Of a stretch of 64,000 nucleotides of DNA, positions 50,663 through 62,398 are shown one piece after another. The number at the start of each line of letters is the position of its first letter. Position 1 is the stretch's first letter. Under the pieces are notes generated by a model, which was not told where the DNA came from, made no database searches, and worked only from the letters and a program-made list of their open reading frames with translations. A program made the position numbers and the translations under genes. This stretch comes from Paramormyrops kingsleyae. Taxonomy: Eukaryota; Chordata; Actinopteri; Osteoglossiformes; Mormyridae. The stretch is from positions 8,751,501 to 8,815,500 of the forward strand of contig NC_132810.1 of assembly GCF_048594095.1 (NCBI RefSeq), read 5' to 3'.

Positions 50663-51600
50663 ACAGTTTTTCACGATTGCTTCAAGTAATTTCTCAAGAG
50701 ACATTAATATTTCCAAAACAACAAGTGTAATCCCCACGCCATGACATCACTTCTACACAGCTGAACATCATTTCTCATTGTTTCACACAAATTTCCAGAT
50801 ATTTTGCTGCATATATACAAAGGGTTTTGTACAATTGTCATGATTTGGCAAAAATTTCAGTTGCTTTGGTCATGTTAGTCAAAATAGATTATGTGGTTTC
50901 CCACTGTAATAATTTTACACCCAAAACTACACATGTATGAGATCATTGTGTTAGTCACCACATGCAAAACCATTAACATTTGCAAAACAACAAGTGTAAT
51001 CCCCACACCAAAATGTCACTTCTGCACAGCAGAACCTATGGTAAAATTTTACACCCATAACAGTATACACATGATTATCGTGTTGCAGTTTTCACAATTG
51101 TGTTTGGTTCCCACGGTACATGATTTTGTTGCCATTTTGCTGATTTTGTGTTATACAGTGCTGTGTGACTCTTTGTTTGCTATTGAGATCTGAAGAAGTT
51201 ATATGTGCATGGGAGAGCTTTCTCTTGCCAGTGAACTTTACATACTGTAATGTAGAGCCTTGCAGTGTTGAAACTAGGCTTTGACATGAGGAAGAATCAG
51301 TTTGCTAATAAAAAATGATCAGTCAGTGACAATGTGAAAGTAGGAACCGACTATCACTCAGAATTGTGGCGCTCACGAGTTGACTTACACTGACATACTG
51401 ACAATATATCTAAATATTTTGACTTTTCATTTTGCTGGCAGTGAATAATTCATTGGTGGAATTATTTGCTTTTGAGACAGGAATCAGCTAAACCACAGTG
51501 TTGTGCTACATGCATGAACGGTTTTGTGAAATGCTCTTATAGCCTAGAGAATGTTAAGTATGCTTCATGAAATGTGCCAAAGCAATCGAGAAAAACTGTA
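50663..51600. mobile_element. 938-bp non-autonomous DNA transposon
   Basis: Termini are inverted: TACAGTTTTTCACGATTGCT on the left and AGCAATCGAGAAAAACTGTA on the right, with one mismatch. An internal 60-bp motif is present twice (near 50704 and 50979), both with AAAACAACAAGTGTAATCCC. No transposase frame is visible. Confidence 0.8.
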
Positions 51601-52484
51601 ACGTTGTTTGCAGGACCATTTACCTCTGGGTCAGTGGGGAGGGCCTTTTTCCTGCTCAGCGCTGCATGGTGTGGGAAAATTGGGAGATGGTTAGAGCTGC
51701 CCAGAGGTCAAAATAACAGCAATGAAGAAAAATACACTTTGTGACTGATGGATTGGTGGGGGGTGGGAGGGGGGGGGGGGAGCACTTTTCAGATTTCTTT
51801 CTTGAAACCACTGTGAGCTCTGCTTTGAAATGGTCCCTGTAGGTATCTTCTGTTGATCAGGATGACAGGCACAGGTATCATCAATTCTGTTACTATTGCA
51901 ATTCAACAAAATATATAAATATTGCTTCCAAAACAAACTTAAATAAAATATGACCAAAATGTCAAATACTTTCCATTACCTTAGCCTGCACCCCTTGTTT
52001 GAAAATAGCACAAGTGATCGGACCCTCCCGAAATACAATGCTTAAAATACCCAAACAACTTACAAAAACATGCCCAAACATGTTGTAGTGTAAATTCTGA
52101 CAGTCACAAGATGCTAACCAAACACAAAACAATTTTAACGAAGTTTTACTTACACAGATAAGCTTGAATTGTAAACAAAACTCATCGTGGCCGAAAAGGG
52201 CCATCAAAGTGGATAGTCGATAGTCATTTTACAAGCTGGAAACAGTTGCCATTCAGTAAAACTCGAATGGATAGTCTCATTTTGTTCAGTAGGCAGAGCT
52301 GCATAATGAATGCTGTGAATCATGTATATATGCATGTATACGTGCTGAAATCCATGGGTGAAAACTAAGATAGGCCGAGATAACCATGCTTTGTGCTGTG
52401 ACTGTTATGTTATTCATGTAAGCAAACAGGAAGTGCACAGTTCCCCTAGTGGCCACCTTGAAATGCAAACATATTTTCTTAATA

Positions 52485-53267
52485 CAGTGGTACCTCACTA
52501 CTCAAACTCATTAAAACTCGAATTTCTTAAAAGTCGAACCAACCAGTTTGAAAAAAAAATGATGTAGAACTCGATCTGAATCTCAGAAGTCGAACCGTGA
52601 ACGCCGACCTAAGATAACTTGTATGCGCGAGGAAATGAATCACGCGGCACGTCTCAGCGGAAACAAAGGGTAAGGCTTCAGTCTCAGCCTCGCATCCGCT
52701 GTGATAGCATTGTTTGTTGGTGATAGTGCTTTTTTATTGAAAATATCAGGTACTTTATATCATTTTGGTAGCCATCGCACATTGTTTGGATACATTTATT
52801 TTCTTACTTGACAAATTTGTCAGGCCCGGCTCGTGCGATCCTCCTGTGTGCCACACCCCCCTCGTTAACCTCGTGTGATATCCCGATGTCATCTGCTGTT
52901 TCTTGTTATTTCCAGTTAGTCATGTGTATTTAAGTCCGCATTCAAGTATGTTTCCCCAGTCCTGTCATTGAAGTCTACTCCGCCTTGTTTGGCAGCAGTA
53001 AACCCCGTGTTCTTGGATTTCCGTCTGCCTGACCCTGATTCCGCGCTCCCTGCTCTCTCGTCCTGCGCACGGTGTGACAAAATTACTGTTCATTTTGTGT
53101 TTAAATGCTAAAGAGAAAAGCATAATTAGGTGTAATTTTTTGGGGCCGGGAACCAATTAGTTGGTTTTCCATTATTTCTTATGGGGAAAATTCGATCAGA
53201 ACTCGAACTTTTTAGGATTCGAACCCGAGTTTTGAACGGATTAAGTTCGAGTTCTGAGGTACCACTG
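52485..53267. mobile_element. Tigger/pogo-like Tc1-mariner MITE, split by a solo LTR
   Basis: Ends are CAGTGGTACCTCA and TGAGGTACCACTG, the signature of Tigger-type elements, flanked by TA on each side (52483-52484, 53268-53269). Without the LTR and its target duplication it is about 516 bp. No transposase is left. Confidence 0.85.
52818..53079. mobile_element. Solo LTR inserted in the Tigger-like element
   Basis: Runs TGTCAGG to GTGACA (TG...CA ends) and is flanked by a perfect 5-bp duplication AAATT at 52813-52817 and 53080-53084. TGTATTTAAG near 52925 may be its TATA region. The internal retroelement is missing, so this is a recombination product. The superfamily (probably Ty3/gypsy) is inferred from the 5-bp duplication only. 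If the TSD is right, the insertion is younger than the host element. Confidence 0.8.
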
Positions 53268-53635
53268 TATTTTTATTTGACTATGTCTATATAATATGAT
53301 TAATTAATCCCTATTAATTGAAACCACATTAATCAAATATAATCAGCAATCATAAAAATTACTGATGCACTATTGATTCATCTCAATATAATTAAGTATA
53401 TGTAATTTACAAAGTACATAATATGATACTCTTCTAATTATGTCAAGTTTAATGTGTAAAATAATCACTTCTCTTTTCTTTTTTTCACTCACCATTGTGG
53501 CATCATACTTATCCTTAGATATAGTTAAGTGGGCAAATAATCAAATATAAAGAAACCAGTCGGTCTGTAGTAGACATAACAAACACATGTGCTTGCAATG
53601 CACTGACTATGTGTGTCAACTAAGGAGGCTGTTTC

Positions 53636-53780
53636 AACCAGAAGGTTGCTGGTTCAAATCCCGTGAATGCCACAAATGGTCCTACTCCGTTGGACCCTTG
53701 AGCAAGGCCCTTAATCTGCAATTGCTTCATCGTGGGTATGACGTTAATCTACATCCAACCCTATAAGGAGGTTCTCCAAT
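53636..53780 (+). repeat. tRNA-like SINE fragment
   Basis: B-box-like GGTTGCTGGTTCAAATCCC is followed by TTGAGCAAGGCCCTTAATC, a pairing common in tRNA-derived fish SINEs. Confidence 0.55.
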
Positions 53781-53988
53781 TTACAGGGAAATTTGGGGGT
53801 TGGTGGCAGGATTGGCACTCCAGCCATCACAAAAAACTCACACCGGTTTGTCGTGTGGCAACGCACTATAATCAGCACATGCTCCTTACCTCCTCCTAGA
53901 AATAAAATGACTTATTATCTGCCTTGAGCCTGTAACTTCCAGAATAGATTCCCCCCCTCACCCCCCCAGCATACCATGTTAGGTTAAT

Positions 53989-54415
53989 TGATACCTCATT
54001 GAGATGAGGTCTTCATCTAGTCATCCAACAAAATATCAGTAGCTTTTTTGGAGAAGAGAAAGAAAACTTGTTAGTTTAAACTGTGTTACTGTTAATTTGC
54101 ACATTCAAATATTCACTTCCTACCAGGATAAATAGCTTCTTCAAACTACATCAACTGTTAGACATTATTCATATCTGCTACTTTTAAATATTGTGGTTAG
54201 GAAAGAAACCAGAAAAACCAGTGATGGAATTCAGATTTAAACTTTACTGTGTGAAAAATAATGGCACTTATTTTTTTCCTTTTAGAACAAAGCCAATACC
54301 ATATAAATAAAATAAAAGACAAATATCCATACCTATATATATATATATATGATTATAAGTGCAAAATGTTTGTGCTGTTTGCTTGTATCAACCAACACTA
54401 TAAACGGCAGACATT
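53989..54415. repeat. Diverged paralogous flank of chac1 copy A
   Basis: The stretch from about 53989 to 54260 aligns by eye with 62052-62310, at very roughly 70-75% identity with indels, in the same order beside chac1. Shared anchors include TGATACCTCAT, CAGGATAAATA and AACTTTACTGTGTG. From about 54260 to 54415 the two differ and contain TA-rich repeat. This contrasts with the near-identical block that begins at 54416. Confidence 0.65.
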
Positions 54416-56017
54416 ATAATTCACAACATAATTATAATTAAAATAATTGTGTTTTTTAAGTGTGTCCTTTAGGACAATATTGCACTTTGAAATTGGCAGC
54501 ACCAAATAACATAATACCATAATTACTCATTAAAACCCATCAGTGAGAAAACAAAAAAATATTGCACAAAACCCAACGTCATAGTAAACAGTCGTGCAAT
54601 AGATAAGAACAACTACTTTATAATCTGAAGGCTGGTACTTCTAGTTATAGGAGGAACAGACAAGTCCTGCCTGTAGTACCTTCAGCCTGAATATCTCCAC
54701 TAAAACTAGAATAAACAAATCGACAAAATAAGCAGCTCTTTTAAAAAGTGTCATTTTTCTATTATATAAACTCTGAAAATGAAGTCTACACAAAAGTGTT
54801 CATAGTGCAATGCTACATGTTGGCAGTAAAAACTGCCGTTGCTGAACCATATTGTTTTGTTTTGGCCCCCAGCTTGACCAAGGGAGACACGAGGGTTACA
54901 TCATCTGCTTGGACACCAACAGATAGGGCACTAGGGCCAGGGTAGCAGCCTCGATGGAGAACAGGTGGTCATCTTCTACCTCTGGGCAGTACCGCTTCAT
55001 GAACTGGGCCAGGCGGAGCAAGTATTCAATGTTGTGGCCCGTCTTGCCCTTGCAGACGGCAATCTGGGCGGCGATCTCCTCTGGGCTGGCAGGTCCTTGG
55101 TATATGGGGTTGCTGGCTGTGGCAATGTAGGTCAGGGCGAGGATCGGCGTGTGGCTGTCCTCACGCGAGATGAACTCCACCCACTTGGTGATGTAGCCGC
55201 CACATTCAGACTCCCTCACATTCAGGTATTTGAGGGACTCTTCGATCTGGGAGCCTGTCACCTCATACGCCACACCCCAAGTGCATGCCTGACAATCATA
55301 TGAAAGCAAGAGGTAAGTTCTCACATAGATATTTTTCGACCCCCCAATTTGCCAGTTTTAAATTTCACCATCCAGTGTTAAATAATTTGAAAAAATTATC
55401 ATCTATTAACTGAATACTGTTAGTCTATCGCAATGTGTTTCTTTAATGCCCCCGACCTCAAACAGACATGCATCCACATGAAGAGTTTAAACTAAAAAAT
55501 GAACAAGTAAAACCACGTATTTCGGAAATAAGACACTTACGTCATCATCTTCCACCAGAGTCACAACTCTTCCGGGCTACATGAAGAAGCAAGAAAGAGG
55601 AACAAGTTTAAATACAAAACTGACCTATTTATTGAGTGACAGCTGCCGAATGAGCATACGTTATAAACAGTCATAAACAACTAGATGACCTCGTTCCTAA
55701 GCATCACTTAAGAGTTCACATAAATATCAGATAGTATTGAGAACCCCGTCTACTGTACAGTAGTTAACTACAGGAAGAAGATCGACTTACCATATCAATG
55801 TCCCCTCTGTGAAAAGTATCGCCGTGCCAGAAGCGTCTCTTATAGCCCTGTATGTAGCCAACTTTGCTCCGTTTGAACTTGAAGTCCGGTCTCCAGACGA
55901 GAGAACCGTAGCCAAAAACCCAAAGACTCCTTTGTTCATTGATCATGTCCTGATGTTTCATTCCTCACGTCCTTCAAAAATTTCGCTTCAGATAGCCTCT
56001 AGTTGTACAAGTTAACA
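54416..56017. repeat. Near-identical duplicated block, copy A
   Basis: 1602 bp matching 62399-64000 with no indels and three substitutions by my reading (55040, 55887, 55936). It includes all chac1 exons, both introns, about 480 bp beyond the stop and the start of the 5' flank. The right end of the match lies outside the window. Confidence 0.93.
54896..55961 (-). CDS. chac1: CHAC1 gamma-glutamylcyclotransferase, tandem copy A, 3 coding exons
   Basis: Cytosolic glutathione-specific gamma-glutamylcyclotransferase; the family cleaves glutathione to 5-oxoproline and Cys-Gly and is induced by ER/amino-acid stress (ATF4-CHOP). Minus-strand exons are 55791-55961, 55541-55576 (only 36 bp) and 54896-55288, with GT-AG introns, all phase 0, giving 199 aa. 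The substrate-binding YGSL motif is at residues 18-21, RRFWHGDTFHRG follows, PGRVVTL opens the second exon, and the catalytic Glu is Glu95 in NVRES. RRFWHGDTFHRG and the length fit CHAC1 rather than CHAC2, as does the position near rhov and vps18. Human CHAC1 is 222 aa, mainly because of a longer N-terminus. The second copy is 7983 bp to the right and encodes the same protein except at residue 9 (Glu here, Gly there). Confidence 0.95.
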
Positions 56018-56229
56018 GAAGCCTGACAGCCTTTAATGTATTTTTAACGTGATCTGCAATTTGATTGCCTTATTCTTCCACTCCCCATGGTTTTAATACT
56101 TCAGCATCTTCTATCTTGATGTTTTAAAATCCAGTGTAAACAGTCAATCCCTTCATTATTAAACAAAAGTCCAATAAAATGTGCAAAATGGCAGATCTGG
56201 CTTAATTAATCTACTAAGTATAAGAGAAT

Positions 56230-56372
56230 CTACCGCCGTCCGTCAGCTGCACAGATCATTTATACCGCAAGAGCCGGGCACACGTGTGTTTGTGATGCCG
56301 GGCCTGTCAGTTGAGCAACAGCTGGACCAATCAGAGCACAGATAACCGTGGGCCTGAACGTCACTAACCAAT
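56230..56372 (-). promoter_or_regulatory. Candidate chac1 copy A promoter (TATA, CCAAT pair, CRE-like site)
   Basis: Minus-strand TATAAA at 56259-56264 predicts a start near 56230, about 270 bp before the ATG. Upstream of it, read in the minus direction, are inverted CCAAT boxes at 56327-56331 and 56368-56372 and a CRE-like TGACGTTC at 56356-56363. A TGATGC half-site lies at 56293-56298. ATF/CRE-type sites are expected for a stress-induced CHAC1 gene. The assignment rests on motif position only. Confidence 0.5.
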
Positions 56373-58358
56373 CTCAGCGACGTGTTCCATGCGGTCTACA
56401 GAAACCCAGCGTGATACGCCTGTTGGTCATAAACAAAAACCCAAATTCGCCTTAAACATTAGTAAGTCGAAAAAGAAGAACCTAAGAGTAAAGGGTCTTC
56501 TTCTGACCGGCTACGATTTTGTTCACTGCCACGATTTTATTTCTCCGTTTTTGGATACACGTGGATGCGATCCCCCGCCCCATTTAGAGCAGCGTCATAG
56601 GTTTCTACGCAGAAACGGCTGACGTTCAGAGGAACTCGTCACAAATCGTTTATCGTAATCCGTCTGGAAAGAATTTTCCACTTCGGCGTAATTGACGCTT
56701 TGTATTTGTATTCTTGATATGTAACATATTAAAAATGTCAGTAAGCGTCTACAAAACAATGACTAAATGCAACTTAAAGCACGAATAGCAAACGCGGAAC
56801 CCAAATGCTATAACTCATAATGAACCAAAATTAGTGGGTGTATCAAAGGGGAAGCTTTCACGACCTGAAGCTGATATTCATTACTGAGGAATATACAGAA
56901 AATGAGTCCCTTCTTCACTTCAGTTTAAACCCAGTTCTAGACCGTCACCCAGGGGTATTGATGGGCCAGGATACCCTAGCTAATTCAGGGGGTCCAGCAC
57001 TGTACAAAAGCCTCAAAAAAATCTTTATAAAATAATTTTGCTACAAGTTGGAAATTGTACATATAATTTTATGGGCAACTCCACATATTCTGCCATAATC
57101 ATAGTAAATATGGGAAGACAAAGAAATTTTGTTCTTTTGTTCGATTAATACATGTCCATAATGGAAAAAATAAACAAATATTGATGCATATGTGTATGTA
57201 ATATAATTACAATATAATTTAGCATATATTAATGAAACAAAATTACAATATAAGCATATATTATTTATTAGCATATATTGATTAAAATAACTTTTGTTAT
57301 TTGTACAAATACAAATCACAAATTCACCAGTCCAATAGAATGATATTTTAATGTTATTTTAATGGGGAAGTAAAGAGCAAACAGTAAAGGTCTTGACTCA
57401 TCACAGAGAAAACCGAAATTTCGGATTCTGGAAATGGCCCCTATAGGTGTCTCCTGTTGATGACAGGCAGTGGTCTTACCAGAATGCCATCCTGAGGGCT
57501 GGGGGGGGGGTAGTTAATTAGTTTAATTAATTGCAATTAAATAAATTGTATTCATATTGCTATAGCTACAGTAATGATATTTTATCTTTAAACAGGACAA
57601 AGGGGTATAGTAAACGGCCCAACAGTAATCGTTTGTCACTTAGAGAATGACAATTGCTATGGATCATAGGTTCTCCTGTCTGGTTACTATAGATGTCAGT
57701 ACCCATGACCGTGTCATACATTCCACTCCACCAATCTCCCTGACCAGGTTTCCTAATGGGGAGCAAGAACATTGATGTGTAGAACCTTCTACGTTGGTAC
57801 ATTACCACCCATGTCTCCAACAGCACGGGAGGCCAGCCTGTGCAGTTAGCATACAGTGTTCTTACCCTGTATTGCTCTCAGACTGATTTTGCTTAATGAA
57901 CGCCTGTAGGTCGCTCATACATTGTAAAATCCACTAATTCTTTAAGTTTCACGTTGTGTTATAGTTTTTCTCCCTTTCTGTTTAGCCAAGGGAGTGACAT
58001 TCCTCTCAATAGTAGGAGGGATTGCAGCATTGTTGAAAAACACTCCTACTATCTTGACGCAGTTGAGTTTCATTGTTATGGTACAAATCGTTTAATATGT
58101 CCTGTCCCACAGAAACCCCAGCACCAGACACCCTCACTGCCATACTTCTTTAGCCATGAACACTTTTTTTCCCTTAACCCTAATCCCAACTATGGCAACC
58201 TTAACCGCTATGCAGGCCTAACCTTAACCATAAGTAACCAAATAAAATAAAAGACTTTTTGAAGTTGGGGTCCGAAAAAATGTCCCTACAAATTCATAAT
58301 AAGAGGATTTCAACATATTTTTGGAAATGTTATTATATTGTGGGGACAATATAATAAT

Positions 58359-58359
58359 C

Positions 58360-58384
<25 letters not shown>
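58359..58384 (+). repeat. (CA)n microsatellite
   Basis: About 13 CA units inside repeat-derived DNA. Confidence 0.95.
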
Positions 58385-58391
<7 letters not shown>

Positions 58392-59535
58392 GTAATTATA
58401 TCTTTGTGGGGAAAACTCTAATCCCAACCAAACAAAATAAGAATCTTTTGGCATTTTTAGTTTTTTGAATGCATTCACAGATATTTGTGGGGGCCTGAAA
58501 AATGGTTCCCACTATATGAAAATAACAGATTTTTATCACATTGGGGGGGGGGTGGGCAGTTGGTCCCCACAATGTAACATAAACATAATTTGCACACACA
58601 CATGTTCCTCTTCATGTATGCTGCTACTTCAGGAGCATTTCAAGGTCGACCCCCTTGTAGCATTCGTTTCCTGCAATATCACACAATAGCCCTCCATTTA
58701 AACCTAGAACAAAACATACATCTCACTCATCGGCTAAATCCTTCCGTGACCTTTTCTCCCACGGTGCCCCAGATGCGGAGCAATGGGCTTGACCCTGAAG
58801 TACCCCAGGGGACTCTAAAGAAACTCTGATCCCAGGGGGATTTGTAAAGAATTTTAATCTAATTTGTACATTTTTCTCCTGTTCTAGGTGCTGGATGCTA
58901 ATTATATAACACTAATAATACTACTAATAAGAAAATTGACTAATCGAAAAATAAAATATTTGTATGGCTATTTAATGACATACTCCTCCTGGGAAAAGTA
59001 ACTGTAAGTTAAATGTGTCTAGTAAACATAATGATGTCACATTTTCCTGTCTCAAACGTGTGGACAGGCACAATACCTATAATTAACCACCGGAAACTGA
59101 ATAAGATGGGGTTCTGCAATTTCTGCCTGTTGCATAAGAAGAAAAAACAGGCACAACCCGGCAAAGCAAGACACAACACTCAGCATGCAACAGTGACTTG
59201 GTGAGAGGCGTGTGAAAACATCTGGGGAAATAGGAAGGAAGTGGACCTCACGACAAAACAGAGATCATCACCATTTGTGCCTCTGGTGGAATAAATGACA
59301 CAAAAATGACTCAAAAGCCTAAGGTTTTAACTCAAAATAGACACTGCTTGCTGTTTCATCTGTGTGTGCTGAGAAGCACAGTATTTATAGTGGACTAAAC
59401 AGGATATATTCTCATTGTTGGTTCCTGGTCAGGTTACCTGGGTTATTGAGATAAAGCATGAAAGATCACATTAATCTCACGCAGCAGTGAACAACACACG
59501 TCTTCTGTCACCTACATGGTTTCAGCAGGTTGCCA

Positions 59536-59737
59536 AACTGTCTGCGGGTGTGAATGTGTGTGAATGGTGTGTGTGCTCTGTGATGAGTTGGCTCCCCATC
59601 CTGGGTAATCCCTGCCTTATGCCCATTGCTCCCGGGATAGGCTCTGGACCCCTGCAATCCTGCAGAGGACAAGTGGGTATAGAGAATAGATGGATGGATC
59701 GATGGATGGATGGATGGATGGATGGATGATGGATGGT
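59536..59737 (+). repeat. Truncated SINE-like tail with (GATG)n
   Basis: GCTCCCGGGATAGGCTCTGG then GGATGGATGGATGGATGG: the 3' half of the 32981-33305 family with an expanded GATG tail. Confidence 0.8.
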
Positions 59738-59964
59738 TTCAGCAGTGTATGGTGGGAAATGTCACATTGTTTCATCTCAGTAAAATCCAGACATATAACA
59801 TCATACTGTAATTTTCTTATGTAAATTCCTTAATAAAAACGTCAGATGTTGAATTAAGCCCGAAACAGTGTGATAACATTGTTTTGGAAGGTCCTGCATG
59901 TACCATGATGCTTATAACATAACAGAAATGTATCAATGTTGGATGAAATAGTTAAAAAATTCAT

Positions 59965-59973
59965 ATGTTATTA

Positions 59974-60011
<38 letters not shown>

Positions 60012-60012
60012 T
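59965..60012 (+). repeat. (ATT)n microsatellite
   Basis: About 14 ATT units with one interruption. Confidence 0.95.
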
Positions 60013-61861
60013 TAAACAGAACTACTATATAGATTACTATAGAGCATGCGTTCATAATTCTGATTCAATTGGCAAGCTATGTTTTGGACATAGGGTGTTC
60101 TAGACAATTGCAATGTTGTACCATGAGACCATATAAAAACCATACAAAAGAAAACTAGTTCTCCCCCTTTAACCAATGACACTCAGTTACAGATTAACAG
60201 AGTTATACATTTCATATACAGCAGCTGTTGAACTCCCTTGGAAAAGGCTGTAGCCCTTAAAATAGGTGAACTCACTCAGTTTCATAAACAGCCTGCAGGT
60301 CCCTACAGGAGCCTGCGCCATTGTAACCTCTCACCCAGTTAGCAGGCGATTCTCAGAAATACAAGGTTTGCTGAGCTTGGCAAGTCACATTTGGCCGCTC
60401 TAAACATTCTCCCACAAAGTAAAGGGGTGCACACTTAACTTATTTAACCAAAGAGGGAAGAGAATTTCTCTGTCTCACGGTGGGTAAATTGGATCTCTGA
60501 TGTCGGGTTTACAATGTTACAAAAAGTACTGTGCCGCTTGCATGATAAAGAACCCAGCCCCTCAGTATCTACAACCATATAATTAAGAATTACTATAATT
60601 GCTAATCGTAATATATTACCCAATAATAACGAGAGGACTGCCACTTTCGCAAGAAACTCCTGATACAAGTCGTATTCGGAGCGTCACTGGAGATTCATGC
60701 GAAGATTTGCTATATCCTATATTCTTATAAAACCACGAACTTAACAGAATTGAGAAATAGATCGCTAACGCGGAACCACCAATGTTCAGAATATAGTTGC
60801 TGTGTTGACGAAACACTGAATCATTATTACATTCTGTTCTGATGCAGACGCACATTTGCATGAAGAGAAATATGTTTGTGTACGATTCAGCAGTGGGTAA
60901 ATATAGGCTTGTTTACTTCGCTGGAGACTGCTCAATGAAGCTGTTACGCATAGGGCAGGGTGCGATCAAGACTGCGGTATGTTATGCCATTTCTCAGTCA
61001 CTGTCAAATAAGACATGGATTAACACCCACCTAAGGTATGCCAAACACATAAAATCCACTGAAAATAGAACAGGCTGTACTGGAGAGTTCATAGGTGTCA
61101 CCAGATGTTTTTCCATGGGTGGGTATGTGTGTTTTTCCGCAAGACAGGAGATACTTCAAATTACAAGACGACAGAGATGTTTGTAAAATAAGTTCTAACA
61201 ATCAGTGAATCTCCATACTCCTGCTGTGCCATATGTTGCAGTTTTGGTATGCTACTCAGTTTTTGATTACTTTGATTGGTACAAACAAGTTCATCTGGAT
61301 ATGCTGGCAGATTCGGGAGTCCCAGCACTTAACAGGGGCGCTTGAATATGTAAAAGTATACACTTATCTATTTATTTATTTATTACTCACAAATGCAATA
61401 AATGACAGTGTGCTTCAAAGTTTCATTTCATAGACCAAATTACGGTTTAAAGGTATGGTTTTCTTGACCACATCCCTTAAAATAAATACCTCAGTTCTTT
61501 ACTAATTCATTTCTTGACAACCAAAGGAAATGTTTCTAAAGGATTTACTGACCTAGAGATTAAAAAAATTGTTTCCTAAGAATATTACAGACAACTGAGA
61601 AATGTCTAAGGCTGGTGTTAACAGAGTCTCCAAATAACATATTCTGCCACCTAATTTAACTCGTACAGCATTGTGGAAAAGTCTTAGTCGTTATGCTGGA
61701 AAAGTCATCATGCTGGTGTAAAATAATGATATTATATTTGTCAAAGTGCGTTAGCTTAGCCATCTCAAAACTTGTGCTGAAGTCACCCCAGTGTTTGTGC
61801 ACCATGTATTTTTTAACTCAACTCGACTAGCATGGTCAAATTTGGCTGATCAATACCTACG

Positions 61862-62040
61862 TCCAACCATCCAATTTCTGTACCCACTTGACTGGGAACA
61901 ACCCAGTATGGGGCACTAACCCATTGCAAGACACTCACACTCCATTTACACCTACAGGCAATTATGTAACTCGAGTTAATCTCATCATGTTTTTGGACTG
62001 GGGGGGGGGGGGGGGGGGGGACACTGTGCTAACCAGTGTG
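61862..62040 (-). repeat. Degenerate teleost dispersed repeat with 21-G run
   Basis: CCAACCATCCAATTTCTGTA, then GGGAACAACCCAGTATGGGG and CATGTTTTTGGACTG, are diverged inverse parts of a common fish repeat. They end in 21 consecutive G (62000-62020). Confidence 0.5.
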
Positions 62041-62398
62041 TCACCCTTGACTGATACCTCATGCAGTTATTTGACTAATTAAAAAGAAATTATTGTTAGC
62101 TTAAACTGTCACTGTAATTTGCATATGTTCTCTTTTTCTGAGCAAAAATTCATTTGCTGCCAGGATAAATATAATTAAACATTTTTGCAGCACTGCCCAA
62201 ATAAGCCGTCAGACATCATTCACATCTGCTGTAAATATCGGGGTTACAAAATAAACCAGAAAATCAAGTGATGAAATTCAGATTTTAACTTTACTGTGTG
62301 GGAAAAAAATATATATATATATATATTTTTACAACAAAGGTAGTGGGAGAGACGAACAGTTGTTGGCTACATGACTATAGTAAGAAGAGAAGGAATTA

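Larger units (their letters stand above)
56400..62050. other. Spacer between the chac1 copies
   Basis: No gene recognised. It holds dispersed-repeat DNA at 58120-58600 (GTCCCCACAATGTAAC phrases around a CA microsatellite), a truncated SINE tail with GATG repeat, an ATT microsatellite and a degenerate repeat up to the 21-G run at 62000-62020. Confidence 0.5.

Noticed and set aside
54965..55303. 112-codon plus-strand frame repeated at 62948-63286
   Set aside because: Antisense shadow of chac1 exon 3; it is duplicated only because chac1 is.
59690..59730. Short regular array considered as CRISPR-like
   Set aside because: A simple GATG tail of a SINE-like element with no spacers; no CRISPR array exists in the window.
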